Source of the DNA: Spirosoma utsteinense
GTDB taxonomy: Bacteria > Bacteroidota > Bacteroidia > Cytophagales > Spirosomataceae
Length of the DNA stretch: 64,000 nt
Reading direction: 5' to 3'
Assembly (NCBI RefSeq): GCF_014282275.1
Contig: NZ_VFIA01000022.1
Coordinates: 49,600-113,599, forward strand
Shown: piece after piece, positions 8,063 to 15,134 of the stretch
How the letters are laid out: each line of letters begins with the position of its first letter
How positions within the stretch are numbered: the stretch's first letter is position 1
The notes under the pieces: generated by a model
Seen by the model: only the letters and a program-made list of their open reading frames with translations
Told to the model about the DNA's origin: nothing
The model's database searches: none
Program-made: the position numbers and the translations under genes

Positions 8063-8704
8063 CTAAGGCGAAAGTCGTTCAATGAGCCAGTTCTGTCCTT
8101 CTTTCCGGTACCGGATTCGATCGTGCAGGCGGCTTGGACGACCCTGCCAGAACTCCAGTGCATCCGGTATCACGATAAAACCGCCCCAGTGGGGTGGACG
8201 GGGTATAGGTTGGCCGTCAAATTGGGCTTCCAGTTCACGCTGACGGCTTTCCAACACATCACGGCTGTCAACGAGGGTGCTTTGATTCGATACCCATGCC
8301 CCAATCTGACTACCCCGCGGGCGGCTATTGAAGTAAGCATCCGACTCTTCGGCGCTAACTTTTTCTACACGCCCTTCAATGCGGATCTGACGTTCGAGTT
8401 CGGGGTAAAAAAAGGTGAGTGCCGCAAATGGGCGTTCGATCAGGTCGCGGCCTTTGCGGCTTTGGTAGTTGGTGTAAAACACAAAACCTGCCGCTGAAAC
8501 GTCTTTAATGAGCACAATACGACCGTCGGGTCGACCCTCGGCGGTAACGGTACTGACATGCATAGCGTTCGGTTCGGGAACACCAGCTACCAGCGCAGCC
8601 TCGAACCAAATCCGGAACTGCTCAATCGGGTTAGGAGATACATCCCCTTTGTCCAGGCCATGAAGTGTGTAATCTTTTCGTAAGTCGCTGATTGCTGACG
8701 GCAT
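8063..8704 (-). CDS. pdxH: pyridoxamine 5'-phosphate oxidase
   Basis: A 213-residue FMN enzyme that oxidises pyridoxine or pyridoxamine 5'-phosphate to pyridoxal 5'-phosphate, the last step of vitamin B6 synthesis and salvage, in the cytoplasm. Length and end-to-end motifs match PdxH: the FMN-binding GRIVLIKDV and FYTNYQSRKG segments, SRPRGSQIGAW, and the C-terminal EFWQGRPSRLHDR signature. It is divergent from the DUF349 gene with 93 bp between the starts. No odd features. Confidence 0.97.
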   Translation of the reverse strand: MPSAISDLRKDYTLHGLDKGDVSPNPIEQFRIWFEAALVAGVPEPNAMHVSTVTAEGRPDGRIVLIKDVSAAGFVFYTNYQSRKGRDLIERPFAALTFFYPELERQIRIEGRVEKVSAEESDAYFNSRPRGSQIGAWVSNQSTLVDSRDVLESRQRELEAQFDGQPIPRPPHWGGFIVIPDALEFWQGRPSRLHDRIRYRKEGQNWLIERLSP

Positions 8705-8764
8705 CGGGGAGGTTAGTTACCGGCTTTTCAATGGCCGAAATACAGGTAAATTCGCATTTTGTCG

Positions 8765-8772
8765 TACTTTTG
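8765..8772 (+). promoter_or_regulatory. Bacteroidota -7 promoter element for the DUF349 gene
   Basis: TACTTTTG matches the Bacteroidota -7 consensus TAnnTTTG and lies 25 bp before the ATG at 8798. It overlaps an earlier in-frame TTG at 8759, which argues that translation begins at 8798. No convincing -33 TTG is seen at the usual spacing. Confidence 0.6.
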
Positions 8773-8797
8773 CAAAAGTAATCGGTACGTTCCCAAC

Positions 8798-11128
8798 ATG
8801 GCAAACGAAGAACAGGAAATTAACCAGCAGCCGGACAATGCATCGCCGTTGACCGACGCGTTGGCCGTTAATACACCCGAAGAGACTGCAAACACGGCTG
8901 AAGCTACAGAGCCTACAGCAACAGATGCGGTGGAATCGCAATCCGACACATCGAGCGGTGACACAACTGCCATGCCCGAATCAGCAGATCAAACACCTGC
9001 TGCCGAGCCGACAGAGGAACCCCAGCCCGTTGCGGCAATCGACCAGTCAGAGCCCACAGCCGATGTGGGCGAAACGGCTGATGTTTCTCAGGAGACATCT
9101 GAGGCCGAAACGCCTGTAGCTGAACCAACCGCAGAGACACCAGCGTCTGACGCTCCGGAAGAAGCTGCGCCAGTCGAAGCTCCGTCTGTCAGTGAGGAGG
9201 TAACAGCGCAGTATGCGGATGTGGCCGATGAGTCTGAAGAGGAAGCGCAGGCACAGCCCGCCGTCGATTACAGTCAGTTTTCGAAGCAGGATTTTGTCAC
9301 GTTACTCGAGACGAAACTGGCATCTATCAGCGGCACGACAGTCTCGCCCGGCGATTTCAAGAAAGCCGATCAGACACTCAAGGATGTCAAGCCGTTGTTC
9401 GACCAGATGAAGCGGGCCGAGCGCGAAGTTGCTTTGCAGGGGTATGTGGCTGAGACAGGGTCCGAAGAAGGATTCGAGTTCAAAAACGACGAAACTGTTC
9501 AGCAGTTCGACGAGCTGTACAAGCAGATCAAGAGCCAGAAAAACACCTATTTCCAGAATCTTGATAAAGCTAAGGACGGCAATTTCGCGGCTAAAACCGA
9601 GCTCCTGACCCGTCTGCGCGTGCTGGTTGAAACCGACGAGAACAACGCCGGCGATCCAAAAACGAGCTGGAACGAGTTCAAGAAAATTCAGGACGAGTGG
9701 AAAGCGGCCGGAAATATGAATTCGCCCCACAACGCAACGTTATGGGCTACTTACCATGCGCTCGTTGACCGGTACTATAGCAACCGGAATATTTATTTTG
9801 AATTAAAAGAACTCGACCGTAAGCGCAACATCACCCTCAAAACGGATGTGATCGAGAAGGTTGAAGCTATGGCGAAAGCGTCGGAAGAGACGCCCGTTAC
9901 GCGCCAGACCATCGACGATGCCAACGCACTGTTCGAGGAGTACAAGCATATTGGACCCGCTCCCAAAGCTGAGCAGGAAGTTTTGTGGGCCCGCATGAAG
10001 GCGGCTCTCGATGTGCTGTATGACAAACGGCGGGGCCAGACCAATGAGCAACGGAAAGAGTCGGCTCAGTTGTATGAAGAGAAATCAGCGATTTACGAAG
10101 AGCTCGTACCACTGACCTCCTTTGCATCCAACAGCATCAACGACTGGAACGACAAGACGAAAGCTGTCATGGCTTTGCAGGATCGCTGGAATGGTATCAA
10201 AGGCCCTATGCCCCGCGAGGAAGGTAAAGAGCTGAGCAAGAAATTCTGGGCCGCCCTGAAAACGTTCTTCCACAATAAGGGTGAGTTTTTCAAGCAACTG
10301 GAGAGCAAGCGGGAAGAGAATCTGCGCGCGAAAACAGAACTGTGCGAACAGGTTGAAGCTATCCTGGCTTCAGGAGAAGAATCGCCCGAGACGACGCAGA
10401 CAGTTATTGAGCTGCAACGCCAGTGGAAAAATATTGGACAGGTACCGGAGAAACAGAAGAACTCAATTTTCGATCGTTTCAAAGCGGCCTGTGATGCCTT
10501 CTTTAACAAGAAGCGCTCAAAGAACCAGGACACCGAGCGGGAGTTCGAAGGCAATCTAACCCAGAAGATTACCCTCATCGAGCGCATTGAAGCGGCTGCT
10601 ACCGAGAATGCTGATCTGTCCCAATTGAATGAATTCAAGAAGGAGTGGAGCACCATCGGATTTGTACCGAAGAAAGACATGCAGTCGACCCAGAAGCGTT
10701 ACATCAACGCGGTTAACGCCCTGGTGAGTGCAACGGGTAAGATCCCGGCCAAAGACAAGGAGCGGATCATGCTCCAAAGCGAAGCTGAGGCAACACGGGG
10801 CAGTGGCCCCCGGAATGGTGGTCGTGATGGCGACCGGGGTGGTCGTCAGGACCGCGGTGGTGATCGTGGTTTCAGCCGGGATCGTGACGATCGGGGCGAC
10901 CGCGACTACAACCGGGGCGGCACGGATACCGGAAACAAGCGGGAGAATGATATTCGTCGGCGTATGACGGCCATCGAGAATGACATTGCTACGTATCGTA
11001 ACAACATCGAATTCTTTGCCCGCTCAAAAAATGCAGATCAACTGCGCGCTGATATCGATAAGAAAATTGCCGATGCGCAAAAACAGCTGGATGAATTGAA
11101 ACACCAGTTGAAAGTAGCACAGGCTTAA
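8798..11128 (+). CDS. DUF349 repeat protein with acidic N-terminus and RG-rich tail
   Basis: A 776-residue protein without signal peptide. Residues 1 to about 145 are a low-complexity acidic region rich in A, E, P and T. The middle (about 150-660) holds several DUF349 units, recognisable from recurring W-(K/N)-x-I/A-G patterns such as DEWKAAGNM, EYKHIGPAP, DRWNGIKGP, RQWKNIGQVP and KEWSTIGFVP. A disordered R/G/D-rich stretch of about 50 residues follows, then a C-terminal coiled coil. DUF349 proteins are of unknown function. The RG-rich tail resembles nucleic-acid-binding RGG regions, so RNA association is a reasonable guess. Start choice rests on the promoter at 8765-8772. Confidence 0.88.
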   Translation: MANEEQEINQQPDNASPLTDALAVNTPEETANTAEATEPTATDAVESQSDTSSGDTTAMPESADQTPAAEPTEEPQPVAAIDQSEPTADVGETADVSQETSEAETPVAEPTAETPASDAPEEAAPVEAPSVSEEVTAQYADVADESEEEAQAQPAVDYSQFSKQDFVTLLETKLASISGTTVSPGDFKKADQTLKDVKPLFDQMKRAEREVALQGYVAETGSEEGFEFKNDETVQQFDELYKQIKSQKNTYFQNLDKAKDGNFAAKTELLTRLRVLVETDENNAGDPKTSWNEFKKIQDEWKAAGNMNSPHNATLWATYHALVDRYYSNRNIYFELKELDRKRNITLKTDVIEKVEAMAKASEETPVTRQTIDDANALFEEYKHIGPAPKAEQEVLWARMKAALDVLYDKRRGQTNEQRKESAQLYEEKSAIYEELVPLTSFASNSINDWNDKTKAVMALQDRWNGIKGPMPREEGKELSKKFWAALKTFFHNKGEFFKQLESKREENLRAKTELCEQVEAILASGEESPETTQTVIELQRQWKNIGQVPEKQKNSIFDRFKAACDAFFNKKRSKNQDTEREFEGNLTQKITLIERIEAAATENADLSQLNEFKKEWSTIGFVPKKDMQSTQKRYINAVNALVSATGKIPAKDKERIMLQSEAEATRGSGPRNGGRDGDRGGRQDRGGDRGFSRDRDDRGDRDYNRGGTDTGNKRENDIRRRMTAIENDIATYRNNIEFFARSKNADQLRADIDKKIADAQKQLDELKHQLKVAQA

Positions 11129-11191
11129 CAGACACATACTGACCGGGTAACAAAAAAAACGGTATCCGGTCAGTAATATCCAGGCTTGATC

Positions 11192-11222
11192 TTGCAGAAA
11201 AGCAGTAAAAGCCTTACTTTTG
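11192..11222 (+). promoter_or_regulatory. tRNA promoter (-33 TTG, -7 TACTTTTG)
   Basis: TTG at 11192-11194 and TACTTTTG at 11215-11222 are 20 bp apart, a full match to the Bacteroidota housekeeping promoter. The expected transcription start, around 11229, is about 25 bp upstream of the tRNA gene. Confidence 0.75.
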
Positions 11223-11254
11223 CATCACAATTCGGAAACGGGTTGTTGGTTTTG

Positions 11255-11338
11255 GCCAGTGTCGGATAGCGGTCGATTCCGCCTGATTTGTAATCAGGAT
11301 GCGCAAGCGCGTCGGGGGTTCGAATCCCTCCACTGGCT
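11255..11338 (+). tRNA. tRNA with UGU (Thr) anticodon and a long, class II variable arm
   Basis: The 84-nt cloverleaf has a 7-bp acceptor stem (11255-11261 with 11331-11337), a D-arm of serine-tRNA type (GGA/TCC stem, AGCGGTCGA loop), anticodon stem 11282-11286/11294-11298 with loop TTTGTAA (anticodon TGT at 11289-11291), a 15-nt variable region (11299-11313) able to fold as a small hairpin, and a T-arm with loop TTCGAAT. CCA is not encoded; the discriminator is T. G1-C72, C2-G71 and the anticodon GU match known ThrRS identity elements, while the long variable arm and D-loop are SerRS-like. Its own promoter and terminator flank it. Decoding amino acid is therefore uncertain. Confidence 0.85.
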
Positions 11339-11361
11339 CAGTTGGTTATCAACAAGTTACA

Positions 11362-11401
11362 AACAAAAACCCGCCTTCAGTAATGTTGGCGGTTTTTTGT
11401 T
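11362..11401 (+). terminator. intrinsic terminator of the tRNA unit
   Basis: Arms 11362-11375 and 11388-11401 pair over 14 bp with one mismatch, and the right arm carries a six-T run (11393-11398). It lies 24 bp downstream of the tRNA. Confidence 0.75.
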
Positions 11402-11886
11402 TTCATACGTATTTATCGTAAACTAAGTCGGAAAACCGGGTCTAACCTGGACGTACTAACGTTATGATGAAGAAAGAACAGAATCATTACTCCTCCTATT
11501 TTTAAGGAAAAGGACACTGAAATAAAGCTTGCCGAAGCAGGCAGATTGGTTACGAAACGTAACAGAAAACGACCATCACTTTAGACGCCCGACGCACTAC
11601 CAGGTCAGGTTGTAGTTAGTTACTATGCTTTAATGGCTGGCTACCGATACGGTCTGTAGCTTATGAATGGGAATTTACTGAATCAATAGAAAAACCCCAA
11701 CCTGGCTATAAACAAGCCAAATCGGGGTACAGAGGATAGAAGTAGAAAAGCCCTACTGCTAACCGTAAAGTTCGTAGCTTTCTGAAGGTGGTCTTTGCCG
11801 ATCAGGGACAACTTATGTCCTATTAGGGACAAACAACTGACTTTGGTGTCAAATGTCAATCAATGCAGGTAAAAGAGAAGCTGGGA
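11402..11886. other. gene-free stretch between tRNA terminator and small orphan gene
   Basis: No supported coding region. It holds the leftward terminator at 11690-11728 and, at about 11801-11832, two copies of AGGGACAA around a GTCC, which may be a minor regulatory repeat. The rest shows nothing recognisable. Confidence 0.5.
11690..11728 (-). terminator. intrinsic terminator, leftward
   Basis: Read on the minus strand, 11728-11715 pairs with 11707-11694 over 14 bp (three G-U wobbles) with a 7-nt loop, followed by a U5 tract (11694-11690). It is suited to end transcripts of the small minus-strand gene at 11887-12165, about 160 bp away. Confidence 0.6.
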
Positions 11887-12165
11887 TTACGCTACCATAC
11901 GCGCATACTCTTTACTCCGGCGGTTCTCATTCGTACGCATCCAGATACCAGCCGCGTATTTATCCGCTCTACTCTGATCACCTCGGTACTCGAATAGTAG
12001 CACGAGATCGAATTGAGCCGATTTTGGTGTAATGGTAGCACGGTATGACTCAATAGTGACCGGCTGGGTAAAGGGTACGCCCTGTCTGAATACCAGCCAG
12101 CCGTCAAGAAAGCCCAGGGCATCGATCTCCTGTTGGGTTGGATTGTAATCGAATACAGTTTCCAT
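11887..12165 (-). CDS. small hypothetical protein (92 aa)
   Basis: I do not recognise a family. The protein is soluble, without signal peptide, with an alternating strand-like middle (WLVFRQGVPF, VTIESYRATIT, FDLVLLFEYRG) and a charged helical end (NENRRSKEYARM), as in a small beta-rich domain. It reads well codon by codon, has a purine-rich AGAAG just before the ATG, and is followed by a leftward terminator. It lies 169 bp downstream of a small ribbon-helix-helix-like gene on the same strand, so the two may be co-transcribed. Confidence 0.55.
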   Translation of the reverse strand: METVFDYNPTQQEIDALGFLDGWLVFRQGVPFTQPVTIESYRATITPKSAQFDLVLLFEYRGDQSRADKYAAGIWMRTNENRRSKEYARMVA

Positions 12166-12334
12166 TCTTCTGCTTTTTAAGGGTACTTATACAAATTATT
12201 TCTTGCCACTCCTTTCCAATGGATCTGTCTGCCGTAGCGCTTCCTGCTGTATTACTGAAGTGATCAATACCCGTGTTGCGTTTCCGGGTACCTGTCAGTG
12301 TCATCAGGGTCAGCCATTCAAGAACAGAAGGTGC

Positions 12335-12544
12335 CTATTTCAGGCCGCTTTGTCTGGTCATTTCTTCTCTCATCAACTTGACCGCGTCGTTGACCATCAG
12401 ACTGCGTTTCCGGCTGCCAAACTGAGCTAGCCATGCGACCAGATCCGTATCGATCGAAACGGGAATTTTGCTCTTGGTCGAGATAGGCTTGCGTCCCGAA
12501 CCAGGCCGAAACCCGCCACGGGCCTTGGGCTCCTTAGCTTCCAT
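12335..12544 (-). CDS. small ribbon-helix-helix-like DNA-binding protein (69 aa)
   Basis: The N-terminus carries the GGFRPGSGRKP motif common in small phage and plasmid DNA-binding proteins. Then comes a probable beta-strand (KIPVSIDTD), a helix (DLVAWLAQFG), and SRKRSLMVNDAVKLMREEM as the second helix: the strand-helix-helix order of RHH repressors and antitoxins. It could be an orphan antitoxin-type repressor or an accessory-element remnant. The next gene on the same strand, 92 residues, is not a recognisable toxin. Confidence 0.55.
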   Translation of the reverse strand: MEAKEPKARGGFRPGSGRKPISTKSKIPVSIDTDLVAWLAQFGSRKRSLMVNDAVKLMREEMTRQSGLK

Positions 12545-12873
12545 ATCTATAGAATCTGAATCCTGACTGGCAGCAGCGATCTACTACGCCCATAGTTTGC
12601 TGATTACCTCCAGCGTTTTCCCTTCCATACGTTTTCCAATACCTGATTTCACCCGGCTACAAAAGTCGGTTCGCCCCGTCGTAACAAGTCCCTTTTGCTG
12701 CATGACCGCCGGTCGTATGACCGATGTTGTGCCACACACCCAACAGGTTGTCAGTCAAAATCAGCGCTGTTTTGACGCTCCCCGGCAACGTCGCCAGATG
12801 CCCTTAAAGATAATAGACACTTTGATAAAAGTAATACTTTTTTCAAATTTTAAGCTTTTTTCTCAATTAAAAG

Positions 12874-12917
12874 CCACCAAAAAAGCCCAAATCGATCGAT
12901 CCGGGCTTTTTTGGTGG
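12874..12917. terminator. bidirectional intrinsic terminator
   Basis: Perfect 15-bp arms (12874-12888 and 12903-12917) with a 14-nt loop; the arms carry A6 and T6 runs so the structure works in both directions. No protein gene ends within 300 bp on either side, so it probably ends an unannotated transcript. Confidence 0.65.
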
Positions 12918-13117
12918 TGCGGGTACGTTTGCTGTAGAGAAGAATATAAAGGCTCGGGTCGAGGCCTTTGTATCAGAAGAAGTTTAGCGCTGTATGTAGT
13001 ATAGGCTTATAAGCTGGAAGATTGGATGCACAGGTAGTTCTGCCGTCCAGCCCATAATACGTTGAACCGGATCGATAACAAGACATAGCTATCAATTAGA
13101 TAAAATACCCTATAGCT

Positions 13118-13146
13118 TTGATAGATTATTGAGCCAGACATCTTTG
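13118..13146 (+). promoter_or_regulatory. probable promoter of the small membrane protein gene
   Basis: TTG at 13118-13120 and CATCTTTG at 13139-13146 (one base off TAnnTTTG) are 18 bp apart, and lie about 40 bp before the ATG at 13185. Confidence 0.4.
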
Positions 13147-13184
13147 GTGATATGTCGTTTTGGGCGCTCTAAACCTGGGATCTT

Positions 13185-13448
13185 ATGCAACTGGTAACGA
13201 TCGTTGTAATTGCCTTGTCGATAGGTTTCCAATTTTATATGGCGATCTATTTTATGAAGGAGATGAGTGCGGGTAAAGATCTCGTCAACAGAGTACTTAA
13301 AGGGCTCTTCCTGCTGCTGTTTCTGAGTATAACGATTCTCCTGATCTGGTCTTTGCTTACCGGCCATGTCGCCGTTGGTAATGATAAAGCATTTATTAAC
13401 TGCGGGTTTGGTAGTCACTTGCCCTGGCTTGAGTGGAACGACTGGTAA
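13185..13448 (+). CDS. small two-helix membrane protein (87 aa)
   Basis: Family not recognised. Two hydrophobic helices (about 3-24 and 38-59) are separated by a short charged loop (KEMSAGKDLVNR) and followed by an aromatic C-terminus. A reasonable promoter precedes the ATG. The opposite strand is also open here, but its product is highly charged and looks like a shadow of this frame. Function unknown; moderate confidence that it is expressed. Confidence 0.5.
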   Translation: MQLVTIVVIALSIGFQFYMAIYFMKEMSAGKDLVNRVLKGLFLLLFLSITILLIWSLLTGHVAVGNDKAFINCGFGSHLPWLEWNDW

Positions 13449-13639
13449 AACCAGTGGTCAGTCCGGCTACAGGAGTCTATTACCCCCGGTAACAGATTCG
13501 CCGGAAGACGGCGCTTGTTTTTGCCTGAAAAGAGGCTTGGGCAAAGCCAGACCAGCTGTACCTGAAAGAGCAACCAGGTGCTGGCAAAGGCACTGTTTAG
13601 TAGCTCTTTTTTGGGGGATTGTGTTTCCTGGTTTTCCTT

Positions 13640-14218
13640 TTAACGGTTATCGAACTCCTCAGAAAAGGAATCGGCAGGTTTTATAGCGCAGTCAGACGAG
13701 AGGGCGGAGATTTTCTGACTGGTTATCAGTAGCCGGGCGCTTTGGGCCAACTGACAATCAGTCGTATAGCCGTTTCTATGAAGCGCAATGGCCATTATGT
13801 CGCCACTCGTCCAAATCGTGCTCCAACGCTGCATTGGCTTTTCAGTCTCCTTGTAGCAAAGTTGAAGGTTACTTATGGTCTTGCGAACACCCGGCCCATG
13901 TTGTGTTACAAAGGCGATGCTCAATGAATCGCTGAAGTCACAGGATAGTTTGAATAATATATTGTCGTAGAAGACAAGAATAACCCGGTTCACAAACAGT
14001 CCGGCAATTGGTACGGTAGTGGCTGTGAACGTACGAATATGGGTGCAGGGAAGCGCTATGGTTCCCTTAACGTAGGATACATCTTCTTCGATGAAGCCAA
14101 GCCGATTGAGTGAATCGGGTATTGTGAGACCTAGGACATAGTTTCCTAACCCGGTCACCTTCGACTGAGCCCTGCCCAGCATGGGGAACAAAATAACGAA
14201 GAGCAGCGCATACTTCAT
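13640..14218 (-). CDS. secreted hypothetical protein (192 aa)
   Basis: Starting at 14218 (MKYALLFVILFPMLGRAQSK) the protein has a clear signal peptide cleaved after about residue 18. The mature part is mostly beta-rich, with two cysteine pairs possible (CTHIR and CDF; LCYK and DCQL). No family recognised. It begins 32 bp after the stop of the DUF1460 gene on the same strand and is probably the last gene of the GH13-DUF1460 unit. A longer frame opening at 14323 would overlap that gene. Confidence 0.6.
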   Translation of the reverse strand: MKYALLFVILFPMLGRAQSKVTGLGNYVLGLTIPDSLNRLGFIEEDVSYVKGTIALPCTHIRTFTATTVPIAGLFVNRVILVFYDNILFKLSCDFSDSLSIAFVTQHGPGVRKTISNLQLCYKETEKPMQRWSTIWTSGDIMAIALHRNGYTTDCQLAQSARLLITSQKISALSSDCAIKPADSFSEEFDNR

Positions 14219-14250
14219 TTGGCTACGTTTGAGGGTGGATGAGGTTGCTG

Positions 14251-15114
14251 CTACTTTACTGCTGCAAATACGCCACTGCCCCGCAGCCGCGCGACCCGAA
14301 TTCCCGACAAATTTTTGTGCCAAAGTACATAGTCGCTCAGGGGGTAGGGGGTGACAACTACCTCTCCCTGCTCGGAGGACGCGTGCATGAGGTGAATGCG
14401 CCCGTTAGGCTGCCGTACAGCCAGCCCCACGTGTTTCATATCCAGACCCGGCCGGGCGGCTGTCAGCATGATGATGTCACCTTCCTGAAGCTGGCTTTCG
14501 GCAAGTCGGATATTTTTCCTGGGAATGAATGCAAATGCCTGCTGGTTGAGCGCTGCTTCGGCCAGCTGCATCTGCTTAAGGGTTGCGGGGTCGCTTAACT
14601 GGGGATACTTGTAGGTAGCGGTAGTCATGTATGAAACAGGTTTGGCCACCGATATACTGCCTGTCAGCTCACCCGTTACATCGGTTAAAAGTCCCTTTCG
14701 TTCGTTATCGCGGAGCCAGTCTGAAAAATAGTGCAGCCGACTGGCATACCCGTCGATTTTACCATTGCGGTAACGGAATTTGGTCAGGTAAGTTCGGAAG
14801 GCCTGCTCAAGCTGGGGACCAGCCCCCTTATCCGGCATTTCGTGCCAGGCCAGCGAAAGAGCCAGCACTGTTTCCAGATAGGTAGTGCAGTCGAATTCCC
14901 GCACGTTGATGATGAGCTGCTCCGTGGGCGTCGTGTCGAGTGTATGGGATACATACGGCTTTCCCAGGAACTGGCGGCCAATGCTGAGTGCCGTTTCAAC
15001 GGGTGTTTTGCCCCCTACGATGGTCAACTGGCTCAGGTCGTGAGGTGGCAATTCCTGTGGCAACGCAGCCAAAGATGTCAACAGCAGGAAAAGTGTTGTA
15101 AAAAATCGGATCAT
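14251..15114 (-). CDS. DUF1460 (N-acetylmuramoyl-L-alanine amidase-like) protein
   Basis: The 287-residue exported protein belongs to DUF1460, a branch of the NlpC/P60 papain-like superfamily linked to cell-wall peptide cleavage. The catalytic cysteine is likely C76 in EFDCTTYLE and the histidine H228 in MKHVGLA, with GDIIML typical of the fold. A signal peptide spans residues 1-19. It would act in the periplasm on muropeptides. It is 20 bp downstream of the cytoplasmic GH13 gene. Confidence 0.85.
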   Translation of the reverse strand: MIRFFTTLFLLLTSLAALPQELPPHDLSQLTIVGGKTPVETALSIGRQFLGKPYVSHTLDTTPTEQLIINVREFDCTTYLETVLALSLAWHEMPDKGAGPQLEQAFRTYLTKFRYRNGKIDGYASRLHYFSDWLRDNERKGLLTDVTGELTGSISVAKPVSYMTTATYKYPQLSDPATLKQMQLAEAALNQQAFAFIPRKNIRLAESQLQEGDIIMLTAARPGLDMKHVGLAVRQPNGRIHLMHASSEQGEVVVTPYPLSDYVLWHKNLSGIRVARLRGSGVFAAVK

Positions 15115-15134
15115 GGATTAGTATAGTGAGCGCA

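Larger units (their letters stand above)
12545..13184. other. 640-bp gene-poor stretch
   Basis: No convincing gene. It contains a strong bidirectional terminator-like hairpin (12874-12917) with no gene directly on either side, an AT-rich patch at 12826-12870, and near its right end a promoter for the small membrane protein gene at 13185. The hairpin implies a transcript, perhaps a small RNA, ending here. Confidence 0.5.

Noticed and set aside
8759..8797. Earlier TTG start adding 13 residues to the DUF349 protein
   Set aside because: The region contains the TACTTTTG promoter element, so it would not be fully transcribed.
11284..11298. Reading the tRNA anticodon as GTA (Tyr, a normal class II tRNA)
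   Set aside because: Shifting the loop to put GTA at positions 34-36 breaks the anticodon stem; only TGT gives five stem pairs.
11887..12544. Toxin-antitoxin pair
   Set aside because: The upstream protein is RHH-like, but the 92-residue partner has no toxin motif and the genes are 169 bp apart rather than overlapping.
12597..13004. Possible 135-residue protein in the gene-poor stretch
   Set aside because: It runs straight through the bidirectional terminator hairpin, has a C-rich unstructured composition and no family match.
13110..13418. 102-residue minus-strand protein opposite the small membrane protein
   Set aside because: Highly charged, with no pattern; the plus strand has two clean hydrophobic helices and a promoter.
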